Shown: in pieces, positions 7,907-15,976 of the stretch
Layout: the number at the start of each line of letters is the position of its first letter
Position numbering within the stretch: the first letter of the stretch is position 1
NCBI GenBank assembly: GCA_963170165.1
Contig: CAUJGQ010000075.1
Span: 1-38,459 of the forward strand
Source: Chloroflexota bacterium
GTDB lineage: Bacteria > Chloroflexota > Dehalococcoidia > CAUJGQ01
Direction: 5' to 3'
DNA: 38,459 nucleotides
The notes under the pieces: generated by a model
What the model was told of the DNA's origin: nothing
Seen by the model: only the letters and a program-made list of their open reading frames with translations
Database searches by the model: none
Made by a program: the position numbers and the translations under genes

Positions 7907-8290
7907 ATGGTGACCGAAACCTCCCCGCTCGCCGGGCGGTTGCTGACGGCCATTTCGGGGGCGCATGCGGCGCTGCTGGCGCATACCAGTGCTCCAGAGG
8001 CCGTACGCAGTGGCCTGGCGGCGGTGTATGACGCACTTGCCGCAGGCGTGGTTGGTCTCAACGACGATGACCTGCTCGCCACCCCCTCCCCCGATGAGTG
8101 GTCCATGGCCGAGATCTTGGACCATGTCGGTGAGCATGACCGCGTCTACGATGAGGCGCGCCGTCTCGGTGTGGAGCACTACGTCGAGCACGCCATCGAG
8201 CATGCGTTGCAGCTGTGGCGGCTGCGCGCGGTCGTCCTCAACGGCGAAGCCCACCCCAGCAACGGCCGTGGTCCCGTCCTGCCCGCCTGA
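7907..8290 (+). CDS. DinB-like (DinB/MDMPI superfamily) protein
   Basis: The 127-residue protein contains the DinB-type helix EWSMAEILDHVGEHD (residues about 64-78) and a later His-rich helix EHYVEHAIEHALQLW (94-108), matching the scattered His ligands of this four-helix, metal-binding superfamily. It is shorter than most members (150-170) and lacks a clear fourth helix. No ribosome binding site precedes ATG 7907, but TACCAT at 7893-7898 ends eight bases before it, so the mRNA may be leaderless. Members act as thiol-dependent transferases or hydrolases; the exact role is unknown here. It is divergent from the beta-helix gene. Confidence 0.65.
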   Translation: MVTETSPLAGRLLTAISGAHAALLAHTSAPEAVRSGLAAVYDALAAGVVGLNDDDLLATPSPDEWSMAEILDHVGEHDRVYDEARRLGVEHYVEHAIEHALQLWRLRAVVLNGEAHPSNGRGPVLPA

Positions 8291-8469
8291 CGGCGCCCCC
8301 ACGCCGGCCACGGTTGCGTCATCCCCTCCGCTCCGGCCCTGACCGATGCCGGCGCCAGGTCAGAGACCCCCGCGCCACGTAGAGGGCGCGAGCGAAGGGA
8401 TCAGGCTCCGGACAGCGCAGGACCGCCGGCCCCCTTGCCCAACGGAAATCGCTCCTGCACAGGGGACCA

Positions 8470-8518
8470 GGAGATCGGTGATGAGTTGCGAATGGGGTGC
8501 GCGGGGGCTGGTTGGTTC
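8470..8518 (+). repeat. Dispersed intergenic repeat, copy 1
   Basis: The segment runs from GGAGATCGG through TGATGAGTTGCGAATGGGG and CGGGGGCTGGTTGGTT. It matches, with small gaps and substitutions, the segment at 13222-13275, which lies in another gene-free region. This indicates a dispersed non-coding element. Confidence 0.45.
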
Positions 8519-8534
8519 CCCGCTGACCGGTTAA

Positions 8535-8587
8535 CGGAAACGCGGCCCGCGCGTCCGAGAGGGGGACCGGACGGGGCCGCGTTTCCG
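8535..8587. terminator. Long GC hairpin between convergent genes, possible bidirectional terminator
   Basis: A perfect 14-bp stem pairs 8535-8548 with 8574-8587. Directly inside is a second 6-bp stem (CGTCCG 8552-8557 with CGGACG 8568-8573). There is no long U tract on either side, so factor-independent termination is uncertain. Confidence 0.5.
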
Positions 8588-8610
8588 GTACGGTGAGTCT
8601 GTGCGGAGCG

Positions 8611-8865
8611 CTAGCCGGCGCCGGCGAGCACGAACTCTCGCTCGTCGACCGGTTCCATCGGGATGCTCGTCTCGGGGTCAATGCCGTAGTCAGCGACGAG
8701 CGCGGCGATCTCCTCTAGCTCATCGGGGGCGTGGCGGATGTACGGGGCGCCCTGGGTGAGCGCTACCTCCTCGTAGATGGCCTCCATCCCGGCGATGTAT
8801 GCGGACCACCGACGGGCTTGCTCAGTGCCATCCTCCGGTCGTACGGCGAGCGGTTGTGCGACCAT
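8611..8865 (-). CDS. Small acidic protein of unknown function
   Basis: An 84-residue frame starts at ATG 8865 behind GGGAGGA, four bases upstream, which is a strong start signal. The product is acidic, with a central EEVALTQGAPYIRHAPDELEE-like stretch and no Cys, membrane segment or signal peptide. The small size and helix-rich composition would fit a cytosolic accessory protein. I do not recognise a family. It is transcribed alone, with a hairpin downstream at 8535-8587. Confidence 0.6.
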   Translation of the reverse strand: MVAQPLAVRPEDGTEQARRWSAYIAGMEAIYEEVALTQGAPYIRHAPDELEEIAALVADYGIDPETSIPMEPVDEREFVLAGAG

Positions 8866-8990
8866 GACGTCCTCCCTGTGCCGGAACCGGGCAGGGGCGG
8901 TGGTGCCTGTAGTATCCGCAGCCAGGAGGGCGGGTGGCTGTCAGGCAGCCTGCGCCAAATGGTGAGAGGTATTGCAGGACAACCCCTGTA

Positions 8991-11789
8991 CTAGCCGGTA
9001 GCCGGCGTCTCTGCCAGGGTCAGCAGGTGGACGCGCTCCGCCCACAGGGCCGGGTTGGCGGCTCGCAGCGCGTCGTGGCGGGCGCGGTGACAGCTCAGCA
9101 GCACGACCTGGTGACGCGGAACGATCTCATCCAGCAGGAAGCGCAGGCCGTCTGCGCTGCGCTCATCATCGCTGGTGGCAAACGGGTCATCCAGGATCAG
9201 CGGCAGCGGGTCGCCTTCCGGCGAGCAGTAGCCGGCCAGTGCCAGGCGCACGGCCAGGTAGATCCGGTCACGTACGCCGTTGGATAGCCGTCCCTGCACC
9301 TCTGCGGCGCTCCAGGCGCGGCCGCCGGCATCGATGAGCTGGAGTTCCAGCCGCTTGGAGAAGCGGGCCTCAGGATAGCCAGGGGCGAGCGGGCCGAGAG
9401 CGGCGGTGGCGCCGGCGTTCAGTTCCTCCGCCCACGCCTCGTGTGCCTCACTTGCTACCTGCTCCATCGTCTGCTGCGCCAGGGTGACGGCATCCTTGTA
9501 GCGGCGGACCGCGCTCAAGCGCTGCTCGCGCTCCTGCTCGGCTTGCAGCGCTTGGGGAAGGTGGTGGCGGACCTCGTCCAGCACGTGCGCGAGATCCAGC
9601 AGCAGTTGCTGGCGCTCGGCCTGGCGCTGCTCGCGCCGCGCTTCCAGGGCGCGCAGCTCGTGCTGGTAGCTGAGCGCGTCGCGCTCCGGCGCCAGGTCCG
9701 CCAGTTCCGGGTACGCAGCGCGCAGGGCTGCGACTGTCTCGGTGAGGGCCGTGATACGTGCCTGGTCGTCCGGCCCGCTGCTCAGGTCAATGCGCATCGT
9801 GCGCGCGGCGAGCGGCGCCAGTGCGCGGAGCTCCTGCTCCAGCCGGTCATGCTCTTGCCGGCGTTCGGCCCGGGCACGGGCGGTGGCAATGGCGGCCGGC
9901 GGGTCGTCGCGGTTGACCTCCAACGACCGGCAAAGGGAACGCCAGCCGGCCCGCGCGTCGCGCAGGGTCGCGGCGGCGCGCTCCGCTTCCTCTTCGGCGG
10001 CGGCGTGGCGGGCGGCGCGGCGCTCAACCTCCTCGGCGCAAGCGCGCACGCCGTCTGCCAGACGCAGCAGCTCATCGGTGGCGATGGCGTCTATCTGCTC
10101 CGGCGCGAGCGGCCGGCCACCCGCCGCCCACCAGCCTGCCAGTGCCGCCCGCGCCTCGGCGGCGGCCTGTTGGGCGCTGTCGTGCGCTTGCTGAGCATTG
10201 CGTAGCTCGATAGCGGCGCCGTGGGTGACGAGGTACTGGCCCAACGCCTCGGCGGCGGCGGTGGGTGTCGCCATCTCCACCATCGCCGCCAAGCGCATCC
10301 CCTCGCGCTCTACCTCTGCGACCGGGGAGGGGGTAGCCGGCTCTGAGTGCGCGGGGGCAGCGAGGAACCAGCCCGCCGCCAGCAACAGCACGCCGATCAC
10401 CGCCAGGGCGATACCCAGGGACAGCATGACGAACGCCGCGCCCGCTCCCGCGAGCAGGAAGGCGGCGCCCGCGATCAGGAGCGGCACGCGCTTCCCCCCT
10501 AGCATCGCGGCCGGGCCAGAGCGGCGGCGCGCGGCCTGCTGGTGGGCGGCGGCCAGCGCCGAGGGGTAGCCCAGCAGGGCACGACGGTCGGTCTCGGTCA
10601 GCCGGGCGAACGGGGATGCGTCCTGCTGGGCGCGCAGGCGGGTCTCCTCGGAGGCGTTGTGATAGATGCGCTCCCAGCTGGCGGCGGTGGTGGCGGTGGC
10701 GTGTTCGGCATGGGTCAGACGTTGCTCGGCCGCGAGGATGGCGTCGCGGTCCTGCGCGCTCCAGCTAGCGGCGGGGCCCAGCTCCGCCAGGTGGGTCTGT
10801 GCTGCCGCGGTTTCCTGCTCGGCGGCGCGCATCGCATCCTGGCGGGCACGCAGCGCCGTTTGGGCATCGGTCAACGCGGCCAGCGCCGCTTCCAGCCGGG
10901 CCGCGCCATCGATGGGGGCGCCGCGGTCCGCGCTCAGCGCCGCGATCTGCTCCTGGAGGGTGGCGGCCCGCTGCTCGCGCGCTGACCGGCCGGCGCGTTC
11001 CGTCTCCAGGGCGGCAAGCTCGGCGGCAGCCGCCAGGTACGCCAGCCGCTGCGCAGCGACCGTCTCTCCGGCCTCCTCCGCCTCCAGCTCGCCCAGGCGG
11101 CGGGCGCCGGTGTCGACGCGGTCGCGTTCCGCTTCGTAGCGGTGGCGTTCCGCGCGGGCGGTCTCCGCCGCTTTGGCCAGGCGGTCGATCTCGGTATCCA
11201 CCTTGCCGGTCTGGACCATCTCGCCCTGGAACTTGGTCAGGCCGAGGGTGAGGGCGTCGACGGCGGCGCGGGCGGTGCGTTCGCCCCCCGAGGTGTCCAC
11301 CAGTGCTTCGATGCGTTGGGTGAGGGTGGCGCCGTCGCGCACGTCACCAACCTGCCCCTGCCGCACCAGGCACACGCGGAGAAACTGCTCGCGGTTGAGG
11401 CCGGTAAACGCCTCGCCAGGGGTGCGCTCGGACTTGCTGGGGGCCAGCTCGGCGGTGACATCGGCGCCCTGGTCGCGGTCGGTGATGGATACGACATCCT
11501 GGCCACCGCCGTTGATATCGCGGCGCAGGCGCAGGCGGCGGCCGAGGGCCGTTAGCTCCAGCTCGACAAAGCAGGGGCCGCCGGTCAGCGGCAGGAAGCG
11601 GTCGCGCTCACGCAGGCTGTCCCCCTCGCGCTGGCGCGGCGGAAAGCCATACAGCGCGGCGAGCACCGCCTCCGTGAGCGTGGTCTTGCCGCGTTCGTTG
11701 TCCTCAATCACCAGGGTGAGTCGCTCGGGGTCGAGCGTGAACTCCCCGTCGAGGCGGCCAAACCGGCAGCGGATGGCATGGATGTGCAC
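8991..11789 (-). CDS. SbcC/YhaN-like AAA ATPase with coiled coils and central membrane segments
   Basis: The 932-residue protein has the layout of an SMC/Rad50-type ATPase split by long coiled coils. An N-terminal P-loop (IEDNERGKTT, 28-37, K35 and T36) and the ELTALGRRLRLRRDI block lead into Ala/Glu/Arg-rich coiled coil. A C-terminal ABC-like signature (LSNGVRDRIYLAVRLALA, about 831-848) and a Walker B (PLILDDPFATSDD, about 861-873) follow. Between the arms, about residues 430-480 form two adjacent hydrophobic helices, as in YhaN-type proteins rather than classical SbcC. The first Gly of the usual GxNxxGKT loop is Glu or Asp here. It starts with GTG 11789 behind GGGAGGGAG, 20 bases after the SbcD-like gene. 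A DNA end-processing or repair role with that nuclease is inferred from family and pairing. Confidence 0.85.
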   Translation of the reverse strand: MHIHAIRCRFGRLDGEFTLDPERLTLVIEDNERGKTTLTEAVLAALYGFPPRQREGDSLRERDRFLPLTGGPCFVELELTALGRRLRLRRDINGGGQDVVSITDRDQGADVTAELAPSKSERTPGEAFTGLNREQFLRVCLVRQGQVGDVRDGATLTQRIEALVDTSGGERTARAAVDALTLGLTKFQGEMVQTGKVDTEIDRLAKAAETARAERHRYEAERDRVDTGARRLGELEAEEAGETVAAQRLAYLAAAAELAALETERAGRSAREQRAATLQEQIAALSADRGAPIDGAARLEAALAALTDAQTALRARQDAMRAAEQETAAAQTHLAELGPAASWSAQDRDAILAAEQRLTHAEHATATTAASWERIYHNASEETRLRAQQDASPFARLTETDRRALLGYPSALAAAHQQAARRRSGPAAMLGGKRVPLLIAGAAFLLAGAGAAFVMLSLGIALAVIGVLLLAAGWFLAAPAHSEPATPSPVAEVEREGMRLAAMVEMATPTAAAEALGQYLVTHGAAIELRNAQQAHDSAQQAAAEARAALAGWWAAGGRPLAPEQIDAIATDELLRLADGVRACAEEVERRAARHAAAEEEAERAAATLRDARAGWRSLCRSLEVNRDDPPAAIATARARAERRQEHDRLEQELRALAPLAARTMRIDLSSGPDDQARITALTETVAALRAAYPELADLAPERDALSYQHELRALEARREQRQAERQQLLLDLAHVLDEVRHHLPQALQAEQEREQRLSAVRRYKDAVTLAQQTMEQVASEAHEAWAEELNAGATAALGPLAPGYPEARFSKRLELQLIDAGGRAWSAAEVQGRLSNGVRDRIYLAVRLALAGYCSPEGDPLPLILDDPFATSDDERSADGLRFLLDEIVPRHQVVLLSCHRARHDALRAANPALWAERVHLLTLAETPATG

Positions 11790-11809
11790 CGTGCCGCTCC
11801 CTCCCCCGC

Positions 11810-13033
11810 TCAGCCACCACGCATTTGGATGCGGTCGCCGCGGATGGCGTCTAACCCGTACTCGATGGCCTGCTGGACGATGGCCGCGCCACCCTCGTCG
11901 CCCGCCTCCAGCAACTCCGCCAGCCGCGCCTGGAGCCGGCGCACGAACCGGCCCTCAGTGGTGTGCGCCTCGGCTGCGCCTGTCGCATAGCGGTCCAGGT
12001 CATAATCTGGCCGCAGCGCCGAGAGGTCCGCCTGCACGTGGAAGAACCGGCCGCGCAGGGCAGACAGGTAGCCATCCGGCAGGCGCGGTTGCAGGCCTGG
12101 CGGAATGGCGCCCGTCGCTTCGATGTAAACGAGGTCCTCGGCGGTTGCGCCGCACCCGGCCAGGCGCTCATCGATGCGGTTGACGATCCCCTCGCCCGAG
12201 AGCGCGCCGGTGCAGTTCACACTCAGGCGGTGGATGGTGCGCCGGTCGATGCGCACGGGGCGGATACTGGCGCGGCCGGTGGCGTCGATCTCGCCGGCCA
12301 GCACGTGTTTGGGGCCGCACTCATCCAGGCCGCGTCCGGCGGGGCAGCCGGCATAGGCGCCCAGCAGGCGGCCGTGATGCTCGATGCGTGCCGTGTCGTG
12401 GTAATGGCCGATGGCGGCATAGGCGCAACCGGCAGCGGCCAGCTCAGCGTCGGTGAAGGGGAGCGTCTGGAGCTTACCGGGCGGGGCGCTGCCGTGGCGC
12501 GAGCCATGGAACAGGAGCACGCGTGTTCCCTTGGCTGCGGCGGGCAGCGGTGCGCCGAGCAGCCGTTCGGTAAGCGGCACGTGGGTCTCGAAGCCGAGGC
12601 CGGTGAAGGTGACGTCGGGCAGCTCCGGCACCGTCAACGTTTCCCACGTCTGGCGGCGAAAGACGTGGACGTTGCCCGGCCATGCGATGCGATGGCGGCG
12701 GCGCAGCAGCACCGGGTCGTAGAACGAGGCGGGCGAGACCCAATCATGGTTCCCCGGTGCAATGATCACGGGCCGGGCCAGCGCGCCGAACTGCTCGGCG
12801 GCGTAGCCGATCTCCTCGAAGTCCACCGCTTCATCGTCGAAGAGGTCGCCCGGGATGAGGAGGGCGCCGGCGTCTTCGTCTTTGGCCAGGGTGCAGGCAT
12901 CGCGCAGCACCTCGCGCAGCTCGCGCCGCCGCTCCTGCGCTTTGGCGGCAGGCAGCCGTAGCGCCGTGGCTGTCATGGGCGAGCCCAGGTGCAGGTCGGA
13001 GGTCTGCACGAAGCGAAAGGTGGTGGCAGCCAT
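11810..13033 (-). CDS. SbcD/YhaO-like metallophosphoesterase (DNA exonuclease)
   Basis: The 407-residue protein carries the calcineurin-like nuclease motifs in order: SDLHLG (D13, H15), GDLFDD (D63), APGNHD (N95-H96-D97), LLFHGS and GHYHD. These bind two Mn2+ ions in Mre11/SbcD enzymes. The C-terminal third, which would contact the ATPase partner, is less conserved. It is followed 20 bases later by the SbcC-like ATPase gene on the same strand, the usual nuclease-ATPase order. No export signal is present. By family it would process DNA ends or hairpins in the cytosol or at the membrane where its partner may be anchored. Confidence 0.88.
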   Translation of the reverse strand: MAATTFRFVQTSDLHLGSPMTATALRLPAAKAQERRRELREVLRDACTLAKDEDAGALLIPGDLFDDEAVDFEEIGYAAEQFGALARPVIIAPGNHDWVSPASFYDPVLLRRRHRIAWPGNVHVFRRQTWETLTVPELPDVTFTGLGFETHVPLTERLLGAPLPAAAKGTRVLLFHGSRHGSAPPGKLQTLPFTDAELAAAGCAYAAIGHYHDTARIEHHGRLLGAYAGCPAGRGLDECGPKHVLAGEIDATGRASIRPVRIDRRTIHRLSVNCTGALSGEGIVNRIDERLAGCGATAEDLVYIEATGAIPPGLQPRLPDGYLSALRGRFFHVQADLSALRPDYDLDRYATGAAEAHTTEGRFVRRLQARLAELLEAGDEGGAAIVQQAIEYGLDAIRGDRIQMRGG

Positions 13034-13221
13034 CGAGCGGCATCCAGCGCGAGCAGCGCAGCCCCAATACCGATGGGAGCGTAGCGCCGAAGCAGGGGCT
13101 GAGGCAACGGGGAAACCGGCGGCAACCTCCCCGTGATCCCCCTAAGTAAGGCCCCGTCGCGGCGTTCGCATCTGCCGAGGCGTAACCGGTGGCGTGCCGC
13201 TCGTGGTGATTAGCTCGTCGC

Positions 13222-13275
13222 GGAGAGGTGGTAACTGATGAACTGCGCATGAGGGGCGTGCGGGGGTGGTGTGGT
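13222..13275 (+). repeat. Dispersed intergenic repeat, copy 2
   Basis: The shared order is GGAGA, GGTG, TGATGA, TGCG, ATG, GGGG, CGGGGG, TGGT and TGGTT, as in the segment at 8470-8518 and on the same strand. Mismatches and one to four base gaps show it is an old copy. Confidence 0.45.
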
Positions 13276-13382
13276 TGTTACAGAGCGTTTACGTACCAGC
13301 GCCTGCGGGCGCTCATGCTGCCCCCCGCGCGAGCCGATGGAACACTTGCGCGGCGGAGGTAGCGACTGCCGCGCTCGGCACG

Positions 13383-13421
13383 GATGCCCGGCAGGGAGCA
13401 CACCACGCCCCGCCGGGCATC
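13383..13421 (-). terminator. Terminator-like hairpin after the FecCD permease gene
   Basis: A perfect 10-bp stem (GATGCCCGGC 13383-13392 with GCCGGGCATC 13412-13421) lies six bases past the permease stop in the direction of transcription. It lacks a U tract. Confidence 0.45.
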
Positions 13422-13426
13422 TCCGT

Positions 13427-14458
13427 CTACACTGCCCGCCGCAGCAGCCACAGCAAGAAGGGCGCGCCGGCCACGGCAGTGACGATGCCAATTGGCAGCT
13501 CGCGCGGCTCGATGATGGTGCGGGCGATGGCGTCGGCGCCCACCAGCAGCGCGCCGCCGAGCAGGGCCGAGACGGGCAGCAGGTATGCGTGGCGGGAGCC
13601 CGCCAGCCGCCGGGCAGCGTGCGGCACCAGTAGCCCGGCAAAGCCGACCAGCCCCGCCACCGCCACCGCCGCGCCGGTAAGCAGCGCCACCAGCACCACC
13701 AGCACGGCCCGCAGCCGGTGCACGCGCAGCCCCAGACCGGTGGCCGGCTCATCCCCCAGCGCCAGCACGTCCAGCTTGCGCGCCAGCAGCAGCGCGCCGC
13801 TCAGCCCGACTACCGAGTATGGCAGCATCGCCCTCAGGTGCGGCCAGCTGCGTGCGTTCAGCCCGCCGGCCAGCCATGACATCGCCGTCTGGATCGTGAT
13901 AGAGGAGGTGAGCAGCACGCCGGTGGTCAGCGCCGTCAGCAGCGCCCCCACGGCGACGCCGGCCAGCACCAGCCGCAGCGGCGAGACGCCACCCTTCCAC
14001 GCCAGCCCGTAGACCAGCGCCGCCCCCACCAGGCAGCCCAGGGAGGTGAGCAGCGGCAGACGGGTGAAGTCCAGTGCCGGGTTGATCTTGATGGCGATGA
14101 CGGCGGCGAGGCCGCCCCCGGCGGAGACGCCGAGCAGGTGCGGCTCGGCCAGTGGATTACGGGTCAGGGTTTGCAGCAGCGCCCCCGCCACTGCCAGGTT
14201 CATGCCGACGACGGCGGCCAGCAGCACGCGTGGCAGCCGCAGATTCCAGAAGATGCGCGCCCGACCGGCCGGCTCGTCGCCGGTCAGCCAGGCAGAGAAG
14301 GCCGCCCACACATCGGCGGGCGGCACACGCACCGCTCCCCACGCCGCCCCCGCGATGACCGCCAGGACGAGCAACAGCGCCGCGCCCAGCAGCACATACG
14401 GCCGCCGGTCAAGGCTTCTTGGGGAAGAGATCGGGGTAGAGATAGGCAGCGAGTTCAT
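13427..14458 (-). CDS. FecCD-family ABC transporter permease (iron-siderophore/cobalamin type)
   Basis: The 343-residue protein is the integral membrane subunit of a type II ABC importer. Family blocks are RLPRVLLAAVVGMNLAVAGA, LLQTLTRNPLAEPHLLGVSAG (about 110-130), the SWLAGGLNARSW region and VGFAGLLVPHAARRL near 280-295, which contacts the ATPase. About ten hydrophobic segments are visible, as expected for BtuC/FhuB relatives. The start overlaps the 3' end of the binding-protein gene by 50 bases, implying co-transcription and coupling. The ligand may be a ferric siderophore, heme or cobalamin. No matching ATP-binding subunit gene follows, and the next gene downstream is unrelated. Confidence 0.9.
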   Translation of the reverse strand: MNSLPISTPISSPRSLDRRPYVLLGAALLLVLAVIAGAAWGAVRVPPADVWAAFSAWLTGDEPAGRARIFWNLRLPRVLLAAVVGMNLAVAGALLQTLTRNPLAEPHLLGVSAGGGLAAVIAIKINPALDFTRLPLLTSLGCLVGAALVYGLAWKGGVSPLRLVLAGVAVGALLTALTTGVLLTSSITIQTAMSWLAGGLNARSWPHLRAMLPYSVVGLSGALLLARKLDVLALGDEPATGLGLRVHRLRAVLVVLVALLTGAAVAVAGLVGFAGLLVPHAARRLAGSRHAYLLPVSALLGGALLVGADAIARTIIEPRELPIGIVTAVAGAPFLLWLLRRAV

Positions 14459-15443
14459 CGATTTCCTGGCTCACCCGCGGGCCGGCGGCCTGGACCAGCG
14501 TCACCGGGTTGATCTCGTACACCCGCCCGGCCTTCACCGCCTTCAGCCCCGCCCAGGCGGGATTGGAGGCGAGCGCCTGCGAGGTCTTGGGCGCATTGGG
14601 GGCAGCGGCGGTGGCCACCAGAATCACATCTGGGTCCAGCGCTACCAGCTTCTCCATCGAGTATGCGGTAAAGCCGGGGAAGCCCGCGCCGTCCGCCCCC
14701 TCGGTTACCAGGTTCTTCGCCCCCAGCTTCGCCACCACGTCACCGACAAAGGAGGACGGCTTGGCAGCGAAGAAGGCATCGGGCACGCCGATCATGATGA
14801 ACGTGCCCGGGCGCTGCGCGGGTAGCTTCGCCTGGACATTCTTCAGCTTGTCCTCAATCTCCTTGGCCGCCTTCTCGCCCTGCTCCGGCCGGCCGGTGAT
14901 CTGGCCGGTGGTGCGCAGCCCCTCTGTGACGTCGTCCACGGTCAGCAGCCGCATGGCGTACACCGGCGCCACCTTCTCCAGTTCTTTGAGCAGGTCACCA
15001 CGTTGCAGCTGCTGGTCGGCAAGGATCAGGTCCGGCGCCAGCGCGGCAATCTGCTCGATGCTGGGCTGGTATGACGTGCCAACGGCAGGCAGCGCGCGCG
15101 CCGCCTCCGGGTAGCTGGCGGAGCTGACACGGGCTGCCGGCGGCGCCCCGACGGTGTACAGCATCTCGACGACCGACGGGCTCAGCGCCACCACCTTCTT
15201 AGGCGGCTGGGCGATGGTCATCACCTTGCCGTTGTCATCGGTGAACTGGCGGCTGGCCGACTGCGCCGGCGTGGCAGCGGGCGAAGCAGCGGCAGCGGGC
15301 GCGGTGGCGGCGCTGGTGGCGGCAGCAGCCGGTGACGGGACGGTCGTGGACTGGGCGGTGTCATCGCCGCTGCCACAAGCGGCAAGCAACGCAGCGGCGG
15401 CCAGCGCCGGCAGCATCAACCGGCGTGCGCGTGAGGGTAACAT
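14409..15443 (-). CDS. ABC transporter substrate-binding lipoprotein (Fe-siderophore/B12 type)
   Basis: The 344-residue protein is a periplasmic-binding-protein type 2 (BtuF/FhuD-like) lipoprotein. A basic N-terminus, hydrophobic core and lipobox LLAAC (C23) are followed by a long Ala/Pro/Thr linker to about residue 63. Then come ITIA-like QPPKKVVALSPSVVEMLYTVG and EQIAALAPDLILADQ, the usual binding-fold landmarks, and a C-terminal RVYEINPVTLVQAAGPRV block. ATG 15443 is chosen because GGAGG lies five bases upstream; the frame is open much further but only into the barstar gene region. It is the first gene of the unit with the FecCD permease and would deliver ligand to it at the outer face of the membrane. 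Confidence 0.88.
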   Translation of the reverse strand: MLPSRARRLMLPALAAAALLAACGSGDDTAQSTTVPSPAAAATSAATAPAAAASPAATPAQSASRQFTDDNGKVMTIAQPPKKVVALSPSVVEMLYTVGAPPAARVSSASYPEAARALPAVGTSYQPSIEQIAALAPDLILADQQLQRGDLLKELEKVAPVYAMRLLTVDDVTEGLRTTGQITGRPEQGEKAAKEIEDKLKNVQAKLPAQRPGTFIMIGVPDAFFAAKPSSFVGDVVAKLGAKNLVTEGADGAGFPGFTAYSMEKLVALDPDVILVATAAAPNAPKTSQALASNPAWAGLKAVKAGRVYEINPVTLVQAAGPRVSQEIDELAAYLYPDLFPKKP

Positions 15444-15553
15444 CGGAACCTCCGGAACAGACAAGTGGCGCATCCTCCCCAACGTACGCCCGTGCCATGC
15501 CAGCATCCAGATAGCTTTACCCAGATTTACCGATATTTCTGCGACAGCCGCCG

Positions 15554-15976
15554 TCAGCGCAGCAGCGTCCATAGTGGCGCGGCCCGCCCGGCCGGGGAGG
15601 GCGCTGCCGCATCGCGCAGAATGGCCATTGCCGTCTCGATTACGGCGGGTGCACGCGCTCGCAGCTTTAGCCCACCCTCGATCAGTAGCAGATATGCCTC
15701 CGCCGGTGCCCAGGAAAGGTCGTTGACGCACTCCTCGAAGGCGTCCCAGTTGCGGGCGGCGTATGCCGGAAACCGCATCGCAGCGGCAGCGGCAGCCAGG
15801 AATGCGACCTTCTCCGTTATCCCGTCCGCTTCCAGCACGAAGCAATGGCGGCCCGCCCGCGTGGCGGCCTGCTGGAAACAGGCGGCAGGGGTGCGCGAAG
15901 CTAGCCGGTAAACGCCCGGCGGCCGGCCCCCGCGTAGCGCCTCCCGCGGACGGAGTGCGGGCAGCGCAGCGGTCAT
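15554..15976 (-). CDS. Barstar-family ribonuclease inhibitor
   Basis: The 140-residue protein has a barstar-like core from about residue 45: CFVLEADGITEKVAFL, then RFPAYAARNWDAFEECVNDLSW (68-89), then AYLLLIEGG. In barstar this helix carries the acidic residues that plug the RNase active site; here D78 and E82 are the likely equivalents. No signal peptide is visible, so it should act in the cytosol. Its ATG overlaps the stop of the upstream RNase gene as ATGA, which fits tight co-expression of toxin and inhibitor. The N-terminal 40 residues are an Arg/Ala-rich extension not found in Bacillus barstar. Confidence 0.85.
   Translation of the reverse strand: MTAALPALRPREALRGGRPPGVYRLASRTPAACFQQAATRAGRHCFVLEADGITEKVAFLAAAAAAMRFPAYAARNWDAFEECVNDLSWAPAEAYLLLIEGGLKLRARAPAVIETAMAILRDAAAPSPAGRAAPLWTLLR

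Larger units (their letters stand above)
8291..8610. other. Intergenic region between convergent genes with a repeat and a strong hairpin
   Basis: I see no gene in these 320 bases. They hold a dispersed repeat copy at 8470-8518 and a long GC hairpin at 8535-8587. The short frames crossing the region look like shadow frames. Confidence 0.5.
13034..13426. other. Intergenic region with repeat and hairpins
   Basis: No gene is evident in these 393 bases. They contain an ACGGGG/CCCCGT hairpin (13107-13112 with 13129-13134), the second copy of a dispersed repeat (13222-13275), and a terminator-like hairpin for the FecCD permease (13383-13421). The promoter for the SbcD-SbcC unit should lie near 13040-13080, but no clear boxes stand out. 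Confidence 0.45.

Noticed and set aside
15444-15845. N-terminal extension of the iron/B12-type binding protein
   Set aside because: It would overlap the barstar gene in another frame and bury the lipoprotein signal; GGAGG five bases before ATG 15443 sets the start.
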